Assembly: GCA_963707695.1 (NCBI GenBank)
Contig: CAVPQY010000006.1
Location: 1 to 64,000 of the forward strand
Length of the DNA: 64,000 bases
Origin: JAOPZW01 sp963707695
GTDB taxonomy: Bacteria; Actinomycetota; Thermoleophilia; Solirubrobacterales; Solirubrobacteraceae
Reading direction: 5' to 3'
Position numbers and translations under genes: made by a program. Shown here piece by piece: positions 8,617-17,267 of the stretch. A model generated the notes under the pieces. It saw only the letters and a list, made by a program, of their open reading frames with translations, did not search any database and was not told the origin of the DNA. Each line of letters starts with the position of its first letter. Within the stretch, counting starts at the first letter, position 1.

Positions 8617-9810
8617 ATGAAGCGTAGTACTGATCGAATACTAGTGAGTCATGTTGGCAGTTTGGCGCGACCGCGCGATTTGATGGAGATGCTGGTGGCG
8701 CGAAACGAAGGCAAGCCGTTCGATGCCGAGGCGATTGCACGGCGCACGCGCGACGCGGTGGCTGACGTCGTTGAGAAACAAATTGAGTGCGGTATCGACA
8801 TCGTCAATGATGGCGAATTGGGAAAATCGAACTTCTCCCGCTATACGAAGGAACGGCTCGGCGGATTCATCGAGCGCCCGGCGGGACCCGATTTCAAGCC
8901 GACTTCGATCTTCGGCCGCGACATGTTGGAGTTCACCGAGTATTTCAATCGCGGCGGCAGGACATCCATCGGTCATCATGCGCGGGTCTTCTACTGCGTT
9001 GAACCGCTCACTTATATTGGTCAGGAAGAGGTAAAGGCGGATATCGCGAATCTTAAGAACGCGCTTCAAGGAAAAAAAATCGAAGAAGGATTTCTACCGG
9101 CAGTGGCTCCCGGCACAATGGAGCACTGGATGAAAAACGAATATTACAAAACGCAGGAAGAGTATCTGTTTGCGATTGCGGCCGCGATGGCTGAAGAGTA
9201 TCGGGCGATCGTCGATGCGGGATTCGTCTTGCAAATCGACGATCCGGACTTGGCCGATGCCTGGCAAATGCATCCTCGGATGAGCACGGCGGAATATCAC
9301 AAATATCAGGAGCTCCGGATCGAGGCGCTCAATCACGGTCTCAAGGGCTTGCCCGAAGATCGCATTCGCTTTCACATGTGCTGGGGAAGTTATCATGGAC
9401 CGCACAAGTACGATATTCCCCTGAACGAGATCGTTGATCTGGTCTTGCAAGTACGGGCCGGCTGTTACTCCATCGAAGCGTCGAATCCGTGCCATGAGCA
9501 TGAATGGCGGGTGTGGGAAGGGGTAAACTTGCCGGATGGCAAGTTGCTGATGCCTGGCGTCATTGGTCACTATAGCGATTTTATCGAACATCCGCGTGCG
9601 ATCGCGGATCGACTGGTACGATATGCCAAAATCGTTGGACGGGAAAACGTTATTGCGGGGAGCGATTGCGGGATCGGTTCACGCGTGGGGCATCCGCAAG
9701 TCGGCTGGGCGAAGTTTCAAGCTATGGCAGAGGGCGCGCGGATCGCGTCACGCGAATTATGGGCGGGTAATCGAGGAAACAACGCTGCGCCGCGAAATTT
9801 ACCTACTTAG
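8617..9810 (+). CDS. Cobalamin-independent methionine synthase (MetE C-terminal domain)-like protein
   Basis: A 397-residue single-domain member of the UROD/MetE-C barrel superfamily. It opens with ILVSHVGSLARP and keeps the zinc ligands expected for thiol activation: H253 and C255 in FHMCWG and C351 in GSDCGIGS. Full MetE has a second, N-terminal domain that is missing here. The protein may therefore be a standalone methyl- or alkyl-transferase acting on a thiol, such as the epoxyalkane:coenzyme M transferase-like relatives. The gene is intact. It starts 36 bases after the preceding gene and overlaps the convergent next gene by 8 bases. The true substrate is unknown. Confidence 0.85.
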   Translation: MKRSTDRILVSHVGSLARPRDLMEMLVARNEGKPFDAEAIARRTRDAVADVVEKQIECGIDIVNDGELGKSNFSRYTKERLGGFIERPAGPDFKPTSIFGRDMLEFTEYFNRGGRTSIGHHARVFYCVEPLTYIGQEEVKADIANLKNALQGKKIEEGFLPAVAPGTMEHWMKNEYYKTQEEYLFAIAAAMAEEYRAIVDAGFVLQIDDPDLADAWQMHPRMSTAEYHKYQELRIEALNHGLKGLPEDRIRFHMCWGSYHGPHKYDIPLNEIVDLVLQVRAGCYSIEASNPCHEHEWRVWEGVNLPDGKLLMPGVIGHYSDFIEHPRAIADRLVRYAKIVGRENVIAGSDCGIGSRVGHPQVGWAKFQAMAEGARIASRELWAGNRGNNAAPRNLPT

Positions 9811-10396
9811 TCAACGCGAGGATTTGCTTGCCGTAGATCTTGACCAGCTGGTCGCGTTCATCCGATTGCGGTAAGTTTTTCAGGCGATCTTCGATTCGGC
9901 CGCGCTCTTCCTGCTTGAGATCGTTCCAACGTTCTAAATCTTTTTGTAACTTGTCTTGCTCCTCGGATGATAATGGCTGTACCTTGGGCTCGGTTGTACC
10001 CACCACTGCGCTTTCGTCGGTGTTCTCCGGCCGTACGGCAAGAACGACAGCGCGATTGGGATGACCTTTCTCATCATACATCACCGCGAAATTCTTGTAG
10101 CCGATAGAACTAATAAACGAGCGCACAGCGGGTTCGAGCGGTTGCTGAGTGATTTTCAAGTTGATCAGTTTTCTTTCCGACGCGGGCGGTATGACAATCT
10201 GAAATCCGGTGGTCGCGTGAAGCGCGGATAACGCAAAGGGGATCGGTGTCCGCTCGAAGGCCAAAGAAATGGCGCCGTTTCGGTAGTCGACCCATGGCCG
10301 GTAAAAATCATTATCATCGGATTGAGAATGAGCGGGGGAAATGAACAGAGTCGATACCAGTCCAAACAGCGGCATCAGCGATACATATGGTTTCAT
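9803..10396 (-). CDS. Exported protein with secretin/TonB short N-terminal (STN)-like domain
   Basis: 197 residues from the ATG at 10394-10396; the open frame upstream lacks protein-like composition. A signal peptide ends near PAHS|QSD at residue 23. Residues of about 40-105 (ISLAFERTPIPFALSALHATTGFQIV, then LKITQQPLEPAVRSFISSIG, given here as separate pieces) follow the pattern of small STN-type beta-alpha domains of secretins. The last roughly 60 residues are highly charged and helical (LSSEEQDKLQKDLERWNDL). It probably acts in the periplasm as an assembly or scaffold protein. No secretion genes are nearby, so this rests on a weak domain pattern. Confidence 0.6.
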   Translation of the reverse strand: MKPYVSLMPLFGLVSTLFISPAHSQSDDNDFYRPWVDYRNGAISLAFERTPIPFALSALHATTGFQIVIPPASERKLINLKITQQPLEPAVRSFISSIGYKNFAVMYDEKGHPNRAVVLAVRPENTDESAVVGTTEPKVQPLSSEEQDKLQKDLERWNDLKQEERGRIEDRLKNLPQSDERDQLVKIYGKQILALTK

Positions 10397-10611
10397 CGGT
10401 TTGACCTCGGCTACCGGTCGAACCCTGCAACCTCCATACCTTGGCGTCCTTTGACAAAGATGGCCGAGGAATCCTCGCGTGCTCTTTAAATTTCTGCCTT
10501 TAACACTGCGAGTGGTTCGAGTCCGAACAAAACTGTGCCGCTGGGATAAAGCTAAAACCCGCAGAGTTAGTCGATACATCGCGCATAGAATGACTTAAGG
10601 CCTACGTGATG

Positions 10612-11637
10612 CTATACACCCCCGAAACCCTCGTCCTGCGCCTCGGCCAACAGCCATGGGTCTTTGATTTCGGTGCTCGGGCCCTTGCCACTCAACACCT
10701 TGACCACTTCACGCGCAGCGTGGGTCTGGCAGTCCACGTAGGACTCGTCGGAATTGGCGGCGGTGTGGCAGGTGACGATGACGTTGGGCAAGGTTAATAG
10801 CTTGTGATCGGCCGGCAGCGGTTCGGGATCGGTTACATCGAGGGCGGCGCCGGCGAGTTCTCCGGCCACGAGCGCATCATAAAGTGCGTCGGAATCGACT
10901 AAACCGCCGCGCGCGCAATTGATCAGGTACGCGGTATTTTTCATCGCTTTGAATTGTGGCGTGCTGAACATTTTGCGCGTCTGTTTTGTGAGAGGCGCGT
11001 GCAAGCTGACAAAATCGGAGGCGGCGATCAACTCATCGAACGAAACCATTTTTACGCCCATCTTTTCTGCGAGCTTGGGATCGAGGTAAGGGTCGTAGGT
11101 TTGCAGGTTGAGTCTCATGCCCTGGGCGCGCGGGGCGACTTGCTTGCCGACGTGGCCCAGGCCAACGATCCCCATCGTCCGGCCTTGGATTCGATAGACC
11201 CGCCCGCGGTAGGCGTGCAGCTCGGCCGTATGGCGGCGCCATTTGCCGTCGCGCACGTATTGGTTCATGCGCATGAGCTTGCGTGAAATGGCGATCAGCA
11301 ACCCGATGGCTTGCTCGGCAACTTCGATCGAGTTGCAGCCTGCGGCATTACAGATGATTAGACCGTGGTCCCTGGCGGCCTTGAGATCCATGCGGTCGAC
11401 ACCGACACCGGTGCGCGCGACGACTTTGGTACGCTTCAACTGAGAAATGATTTCGCGGGTGAGCGGTACTGAGCCGTGCATAATGATGCCATCAGCATCA
11501 TTTCCCATTTCGATTACTTCCGCATCGTTCGTCGGCCTGCGAATCGTCATGTCAGCGTCGATTTCGGACAAAATCGGCTTGATTAAATCCACCGGTACGT
11601 CATTGCTGCCAAAATACACTACGTGAAACTTGCCCAT
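10612..11637 (-). CDS. D-2-hydroxyacid dehydrogenase (phosphoglycerate dehydrogenase-like)
   Basis: A 341-residue NAD-dependent dehydrogenase of the SerA/formate-dehydrogenase superfamily. GLGHVG at 159-164 is the dinucleotide site. R243 (NCARGG), E272 (DPEP) and H291 (CHTA) form the catalytic Arg-Glu-His set. Phosphoglycerate dehydrogenases of serine synthesis often carry a C-terminal regulatory domain, which is absent here, so a role in reducing or oxidising another 2-hydroxy acid is at least as likely. The ATG at 11635-11637 lies 5 bases after the stop of the amidohydrolase gene, so the two are co-transcribed. The 215 bases downstream (10397-10611) show no gene. Confidence 0.9.
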   Translation of the reverse strand: MGKFHVVYFGSNDVPVDLIKPILSEIDADMTIRRPTNDAEVIEMGNDADGIIMHGSVPLTREIISQLKRTKVVARTGVGVDRMDLKAARDHGLIICNAAGCNSIEVAEQAIGLLIAISRKLMRMNQYVRDGKWRRHTAELHAYRGRVYRIQGRTMGIVGLGHVGKQVAPRAQGMRLNLQTYDPYLDPKLAEKMGVKMVSFDELIAASDFVSLHAPLTKQTRKMFSTPQFKAMKNTAYLINCARGGLVDSDALYDALVAGELAGAALDVTDPEPLPADHKLLTLPNVIVTCHTAANSDESYVDCQTHAAREVVKVLSGKGPSTEIKDPWLLAEAQDEGFGGV

Positions 11638-11642
11638 GAGAG

Positions 11643-12779
11643 TCAAACCTCCAATCCATACAGCCGCACCGGATTGTCCCATAAGATTTTCCGTCGCGCT
11701 TCGGTAGTAATCTTGTCATTTCGGGTTAAATCACCCACCGTGCGGCCGGGGAATTTACCGATGCAATCGCTGTGGGGGTAATCCGTGGCGATGGTCAGAT
11801 AGTCTGCGCCAATGTGGTCGATAAACACTGGCGCGAGCTCTTCACCGGCTTCACAGCTCGCCCAACATTGGCGTTTGAAATAGTAGCTGGGCTTTTCTTT
11901 CGTAGTTTTCGCCCGGCCGTGACCGTCGTGCTCCCAGTGCTCATCCATGCGTTCGAGCCAGAACGGCACCCAGCCGCATCCCGATTCCAGATAAGCCACC
12001 TTGAGCTTGGGAAATTTTTCGAGCACGCCATCGGCACAAAAATTCAAGCTCGCGAGCATCTGCTCGAGTGGATGACAGGCGATATGACGGCCGAACTCGC
12101 TATAACGATCCGAGCCGCATTGCTCGAGCACCGTGCGCGCGCCCTCATGGACACAGATCGCAACGCCGAGGTCGGCGGCGATTTCATAGATCGGAAAATA
12201 ATCAGGGCTCGAGAGCGTCCGACCACAGAGTTTGTTCGGCCGCCAAAAGATTCCGACATGGCCGAGTTTCTCTTTGGCGAACTTGAGTTCCTCAACCGCG
12301 CGTGCGGGGTCTTGCAGCGGGATCAGGCAAACGCCGTGCAGACGTTTGGGATCGTAGCTGCAGTAATCCGCAAGCCAGGTGTTATAGGCCCGGCAGATCG
12401 CCGCGCTGAGCTCCGAATCGAGATTATCGCGCCACATGATGTAGAGACCCAGGGTGGGGAAGAGCACGCTGATGTCAACACCTTCGCGATCCATATCGCG
12501 AATGTTGGAGGCGGGATCGAACTTGGATGCGAGGGCTTCCGTGAAGGTCTCGCGCCAGCGCTTCGATGCGCCGAAAGTAAAGCCGTAATCTTCCTGTTTG
12601 ACTCCGGGGCGCATCCGGTCGGCATCGGAAATGGGTTGGCCATCAATGACACGGCGTGACTGGTTGGGCCCCTCGATCTTGACACGTCCGCGAAATTTCG
12701 GCGGCAGGTACTTATCATACAACTCGGTCGGCTCGAGCACGTGGCGGTCGGCATCGATGACCTTGAAATTGTCTCGCAT
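11643..12779 (-). CDS. Amidohydrolase-2 family metal-dependent hydrolase or decarboxylase
   Basis: A 378-residue TIM-barrel protein that begins MRDNFKVIDADRHVLEP. The D-x-D-x-H near residues 9-13 supplies first-strand metal ligands, and YLTIATDYPHSD near the end holds the last-strand aspartate. This matches amidohydrolase family 2, which includes aminocarboxymuconate-semialdehyde decarboxylase, gamma-resorcylate decarboxylase and related enzymes of aromatic degradation. The ATG at 12777-12779 is used; the open frame reaches 12851 but that part runs into the insertion-sequence flank. It is the first gene of a two-gene unit with the hydroxyacid dehydrogenase. The IS1182-like element lies about 50 bases upstream and may have replaced its promoter. 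Confidence 0.9.
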   Translation of the reverse strand: MRDNFKVIDADRHVLEPTELYDKYLPPKFRGRVKIEGPNQSRRVIDGQPISDADRMRPGVKQEDYGFTFGASKRWRETFTEALASKFDPASNIRDMDREGVDISVLFPTLGLYIMWRDNLDSELSAAICRAYNTWLADYCSYDPKRLHGVCLIPLQDPARAVEELKFAKEKLGHVGIFWRPNKLCGRTLSSPDYFPIYEIAADLGVAICVHEGARTVLEQCGSDRYSEFGRHIACHPLEQMLASLNFCADGVLEKFPKLKVAYLESGCGWVPFWLERMDEHWEHDGHGRAKTTKEKPSYYFKRQCWASCEAGEELAPVFIDHIGADYLTIATDYPHSDCIGKFPGRTVGDLTRNDKITTEARRKILWDNPVRLYGLEV

Positions 12780-12827
12780 GATTTGACTCCTCAACGTTCT
12801 CGCTCGGATTGGGAAAGATCTCTCTCT

Positions 12828-12849
12828 GCGCCAGACTGTGTGAAAACTC
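12828..12849 (+). repeat. Terminal inverted repeat, left end
   Basis: 22 bases, perfect inverted match to 14594-14615. It begins GCGCCAGACTG and ends AAAACTC. Confidence 0.85.
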
Positions 12850-13044
12850 ACATTGACGCCGCTCTGTCATCTCGAACGACAGACCGTGTAAAAACTGCGA
12901 TTGTGTTTGGCACTAGTGAGCCAATATTTATTGTAATCGAGCAAAACATCATAGCGACTTCAGTTTTTGATCATTTCGGGATGTTAGTGTTTTCGATTAT
13001 GGAAGGATCTTCTCTCAAAGAGGCGCCTTGAGCCGCTAATTGAG

Positions 13045-14479
13045 CTAAGAGCGGCAAGTCAAGCCTTTGACCCCGACGATGTTCAGCGCCCGCTTAATGT
13101 CGTACGCGAGCGTGGACAGGCTAAACTCTGCTTTTACTTTCTCCAGTCCTCTCATCAAGAAATGCCTTTGGTCATTCCAAAACTTAATCGTCCCAAACGG
13201 ATGCTCGACAAGCTGCTGGCGTAGTTTGAGGATCCCGGGGTTGGCTTTGACCCGCTGTTCGGTCCGCTCCAAAACCGCCTCATGCTCCCAGCGCTTGATG
13301 CGATGGAATCTCGGGTCGCTGGTACACTGAGACTTTCAGCGCACAGCCCGGACAAGCCGTGGTCCAGTAGTAACGAAATTGCTTATCTCTCTCCTCAGTC
13401 TCAAAACGAAAATCCAAGTCGCTCTTTAGCCGGACAGCGATAACAGTCCGTGTCCGCTTCATAAACAAATTTCTCTTTGCCGAATAACCCGCGCGCGGTG
13501 TTCTTGGAGACCAACGGTTTGGAGACATAGGTTGTGATCCCCGCCTCCTCGCAGCTTTTTTAGCTCTTCGTGATTGTAGTAGCCCATGTCGGCCACCACC
13601 TGCAGTTCGTTTTGACCCAGCATCTGCTTGGTCTTTTGCGCCATCGTAAAAAGCTGATGATTGTCCAGTACCTCATTGGTGACCTCTTGGTCCACGATCA
13701 GGTGATGCTTTCGGTCTACCGCCGTCTGAACGTTGTAGCTCACCTCTCCCCGGGGCGTGAGCGCCATGGCCCGACTGTCTGGATCGGTAAGCGATACCTG
13801 GCTTTTGGCCGCTGGCTCTTGAGTTCGTTTAAAAGCTCTTCATACCGACCTTTACGCTTCTTGAGCTTGTCGATCTTGTGCTTGAGTTCGCTGCTCTGTC
13901 TCACCGGCGGATCGTTCCTTCGATTGATCCGCTTGTTCCATCTCGTCTAGATAGCGCTGCGACCTTCTCGTCGAGCTTCTTCAAGTCGTTCGCTCAAGCT
14001 TGTTTTGCACTGAAGTTTCGCTGCCCGCTGTTGACCGCCTTAAACTTGCTCCCATCCACCGCCACTAACTCCCCGCCCACTAATCCCAGCCCCTTACATA
14101 ACATGACAAATTGGCGAAACACTCCCCTAAACGCTTGACGATTGTTTTTGCGAAAATCCGTGATCGTCTTAAAATCCGGCCCAAGCTTGCGCATGAGCCA
14201 CATCAGCTCCACATTTCTGTGGCATTCCCGCTCAAGGGTCCGTCCGGTTCGAATCCGGTTGAGATACCCGTAAATGTAAAGCTTCAGTAAGTCCCGTGGA
14301 TCATATGGCGGCCGCCCGGTTTCCTTCGGCGTACAACCCTCAAACCCCAACTCCTCGATCCCCAGTCCATCGACAAAGGCGTCAATGAACCGCACGATGT
14401 TGTCCTCGCTGATATACTCATCAAGCACTTCGGGAAATAACACCCGCTGCTCTCGGCTTTCTCCTTCAACGTAGCTCAT
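13045..14479 (-). pseudogene. IS1182-family DDE transposase, multiple frameshifts
   Basis: Translated pieces in different frames line up as one transposase of about 475 residues. The N-terminal piece (14479 to 13994) starts MSYVEGESREQRVLFPEVLD and contains the first catalytic Asp in AVDGSKFKAV. The middle piece (13767 to about 13530) holds the second Asp in VVADMGYYN. Further pieces run through an Arg/Cys-containing segment to a last part with EHPFGTIKFW (third acidic residue) and end at 13045. At least three frame changes are needed near 13990-13770, 13530 and 13330. The copy is inactive as written. A GCCGCT/AGCGGC stem at 13033-13056 overlaps the stop and may be a terminator. Confidence 0.85.
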
Positions 14480-14593
14480 CGATCAACTTCAACCTCCGTT
14501 AGTCTTAGTTGCCCCTCAATTTACTCCACTCTGAATCGATCGAGAATAAAATTCTTGCTCTCCTTCCTCATTCGATACTAAAACCTCGGTTGA

Positions 14594-14615
14594 GAGTTTT
14601 CACACAGTCTGGCGC
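14594..14615 (-). repeat. Terminal inverted repeat, right end
   Basis: 22 bases, perfect inverted match to 12828-12849. Confidence 0.85.
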
Positions 14616-14637
14616 TCGAGATGACAGACGGTCTATG

Positions 14638-14684
14638 GTTGTCATTCCCATTCCGAGCGGAGCGAGGAATCTTTCCCAACGTGA
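14638..14684. repeat. REP-like intergenic repeat next to the IS1182-like element
   Basis: The phrase ATTCCGAGCGGAGCGAGGA followed by ATCTTTCCCAACG resembles dispersed intergenic repeats of the GTCATTC...GAGGAATCT type. A degraded inverted counterpart (CGCTCGGATTGGGAAAGAT) sits on the other side of the element at 12801-12819. Confidence 0.5.
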
Positions 14685-14779
14685 AGCTCAGCGCGAACTA
14701 AGAATGAAGCTCTTTTGTATGGTCTCTCCGCGCCGCGGCCACGCCGCAGCTCATACATAGGACGAGTTTGCGGAGGAAT

Positions 14780-15866
14780 CAACAGTAACTAGACGCAAGC
14801 ATGAGCAACTGTCTTCAAAGTCAAGAGGTCTGAACAGAGAAATTGTCAGACCAACGAGTTTTATGTTTGATCATCGAGTTCAAAATCGTCAGAAGCTTTC
14901 GCATACAAGCCACCAGAGCGAGCTTTGGGGCTTTTCCTGCTTTGCGCAGCCGAGTGTAGAAAGCACGGATCACCGCATTACGTCTGCTGGCTACCAAAGC
15001 CGCCATATAGAGCACCGCCCGTACGCTCGCCCGACCGCCCCAGATCGTACGACGTCCTTTGAGTGTGCCACTGTCGCGATTAAACGGGGCAATGCCGACC
15101 AAGGCAGCGATCTGCTTTCGGTTGAGTTTTCCGAGTTCTGGCAGCTCAGCGAGAAGAGATCGACTAATGACCGGACCGATGCCGGGAACGCTTTAAGCAG
15201 GTCTTGGTTCTCTTGCCAGATCGGGCTTTGACGGATGAATTGGTCGAGGGCTTTGTCAGCTCGGTCCAATTCGGACTCCAACCAACGTATGTGAGCCTCG
15301 ATCCGTTTCCGTACCGCTTTGGAAGCCGCACTGAGTCGATTTCTCTCCGCCACAATCATCTCGGTGAGTTGTCGTCTGCGCGCAGTCAGTGCGCGCAATT
15401 CCAAAGTCATCTCATCGGGCAACGGTCGTATGGCCGGGCGTACGGCTTCACCGAAGCGGGCCAACACCAAGGCATCGATACGATCGGTCTTGGCCAACTG
15501 ACCGGTGGCTTTGGCAAAATCTCTGACTTGCCGAGGATTGACCACCACCACCGGAAACTCAGCACTCGTCAGAGCGCGAGTGACACCACGCTCCAGACCA
15601 CCGGTGGCCTCCAGCACGATCAAACTAGGCTGGACTTCTCTCAGTCGTTGGATCAAAACCTCGATGCCAGCTCTATCGTTAGTAACCGACACCCTCTCAC
15701 CCGAGGGACGTATAGCCACATCAAGCCGTTCTTTGGAGACATCGATACCGATAAAGATAAGGTGCAATTTCCAAACCTCAATCCTCCTTAACAAATTTAC
15801 TTTCCTCCAGCACAGCTCAACCTTGCAAAGGATGCGGGCTTTAATAACCCCGGCAACTGTTCGAAG
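14780..15866 (-). mobile_element. IS110-family insertion sequence (frame-broken; right limit at the composition junction)
   Basis: The transposase gene at 14821-15767 defines the element. IS110 elements usually lack long terminal inverted repeats, so the ends are estimated. On the 5' side the high-GC acyl-CoA synthetase gene begins by about 15866; on the 3' side the limit is somewhere in 14690-14820. In this family a structured bridge RNA is encoded in a noncoding end. Here the 5' noncoding end is only about 100 bases and the 3' one up to about 200. Confidence 0.65.
14821..15767 (-). pseudogene. IS110-family DEDD transposase, frameshifted
   Basis: The N-terminal part has the RuvC-like DEDD catalytic pattern: FIGIDVSKERLDVAI (first Asp), EATGG (Glu) and KTDRIDALVLARF (two Asp). 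The C-terminal part, in another frame, has GIAPFNRDSGTLKGRR and the GGRASVRAVLYMAAL block with the serine recombinase-like site. The junction LLKAFP / GIGPVISRSLLAELP is restored by one missing base in a short C run near 15186. TTG at 15765-15767 is the likely start; AAGGAGG lies upstream. A continuous frame from 15899 fuses it to the truncated synthetase but is an accident of the junction. Confidence 0.85.
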
Positions 15867-15880
15867 CGGCGCCGTCGTCG
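15840..15880. other. Junction between moderate-GC and high-GC DNA
   Basis: Left of about 15866 the sequence has the mixed composition of the insertion sequences; right of it nearly every third codon position is G or C. The change coincides with the point where the acyl-CoA synthetase loses similarity (after HVKATTAP). Either the IS110 end or an assembly join lies here. Confidence 0.85.
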
Positions 15881-17224
15881 CCTTGACGTGGTCCTGCAAC
15901 TCGCGGGCGAGCGCGTCGCTCGGCCTCGTGCCCGTCGCGCAGGACGACCACGGCGCGCACGACCTCGCCGCGCTCGTCGTCGGGCGCGCCGACGACGGCG
16001 GCCTCGGCGACCGCCGGGTGCTCGACGAGCGCCGACTCGACCTCGAAGGGACCGATGCGGTAGCCGGCGGAGATGATGACGTCGTCGGTGCGGCCCTCGA
16101 AGTGCAGGAAGCCGTCGCCGTCCTGGCGGACGCGGTCTCCGGTGCGCCAGACCGCGGGCTCGCCGCGGTCGGCGAACGGCTCCTCGCCGAGGTAGCCGCG
16201 GAAGAACGTCGGGACGCTCAGCGGGTCGGCGCACAGCTCCCCGTCGTCGACCCAGAGCCGCACGCCCGGCAGCGGGCGCCCCATGGATCCGGGCCGGGCG
16301 ACGTCGTCGCGCGGCATGCCCGTGAGCTGGCCGGTCTCCGTCTGCCCGTAGCCGTCGCGGATCCAGAGCCCCGTCGCCTCGCGCCAGGCGCGCAGCACCT
16401 CGGGGTTCAGCGCCTCCCCGGCGGCGACGACGCCGCGCAGGCCGTCGACCGGCCGGGGCCGCGCGCGCTTGCACAGCACCCGGTACTCCGTGGGCGCCAT
16501 GCAGAGGATCGCGGGGCGCTCGCGCTCCAGGACCGCCAGCCGCTCGTCGGGGTCGAAGCGCGCGTCGTGCAGCAGGGCGGCGCCGCCGCGCAGCCAGGGC
16601 GCGACGAAGGCGTTGCGCGCGGACTTGCTCCAGCCGCTCGCCGCGGTGCACCAGACGAGGTCGCCCGGGCGGGCGTCGAGCCAGTGCTCGCCCTGCAGGC
16701 GCTGGCCGGCGAGGTAGCGCTGGGCGTGGACGACGGCCTTCGGCTCGCCCGCCGTGCCGCTCGTGAAGGTCACCAGGCACGGGTCCTCGGGGCCGAGCTC
16801 GGCCGGCGGCGGGGCGGTCGCGTCACGCCCAGCCGCCCCAGGGCGCCCACACCGTCCGCCCGCCCCAGCCCGCCTCGCGCAGGACCGCCTCGTTGCGCTC
16901 GTCGCAGACGACGACCGCAGGATCGGCGACCTCGAGCCGCAGCCGCAGGTCCTTGGCGCGCAGCTGCTCGGTGCAAGGGAGGACCACGTACCCCTGCCGG
17001 AAGCACGCCACCATCGCGATGACCCACTCCGGACGATTGCCGATGAGCGTGAGCACGACGTCGCCGCGCCTCAGGCCCATGGCGTGCAGGCCGGCCGCGA
17101 GCGTCCCCGCGTACGCCGCGACCTCGCCGAAGGTCCACTCCCGCCGGGCGCCGTCGCGGGCGAGCTCGACGAGCGCCAGGCGTCCCGGGACGGCCGCCTC
17201 GACGATCTCACGCGCGAAGTTCAC
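15866..17224 (-). pseudogene. Acyl-CoA synthetase (AMP-forming), C-terminus truncated at junction and frameshifted
   Basis: Pieces in three frames combine into an ANL-superfamily synthetase. The N-terminal part begins at GTG 17222-17224 (VNFAREIVEAAVPG) with WTFGEVAAYAGTLAAGL. The central part holds the P-loop VTFTSGTAGEPKAVVH and the A5/A7-like GYGQTETG and WRTGD, then IISAGYRIGPFEVE. Frame breaks lie near 16810 and 15910. The last 30-40 residues, which should carry the catalytic lysine of the PxxxxGK motif, are missing: the frame runs into insertion-sequence DNA after HVKATTAP. Such enzymes activate carboxylic acids to acyl-CoA. The divergent LysR gene next to it may be its regulator. Confidence 0.85.
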
Positions 17225-17267
17225 GGGGGCGGGAGGGTAGTCGCGCGCCGGTAGCCTGCGCGCCCCC

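Larger units (their letters stand above)
12828..14615 (-). mobile_element. IS1182-like insertion sequence (inactivated)
   Basis: The element is bounded by a 22-base perfect inverted repeat at 12828-12849 and 14594-14615 (core CAGACTGTGTGAAAACT). It contains one transposase gene read on the minus strand and broken by several frameshifts. A second, imperfect copy of the end sequence lies inside the left side at 12880-12896. The left noncoding stretch 12850-13044 is AT-rich and holds no gene. No target duplication could be identified with confidence. Confidence 0.8.

Noticed and set aside
12828..14615. Programmed frameshifting in the IS1182-like transposase
   Set aside because: Several breaks in different places, without slippery heptamers at each; simple damage or sequencing error fits better.
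14991..15899. Open frame joining acyl-CoA synthetase to IS110 transposase
   Set aside because: The fusion crosses the composition junction by chance; both parts are truncated or shifted.
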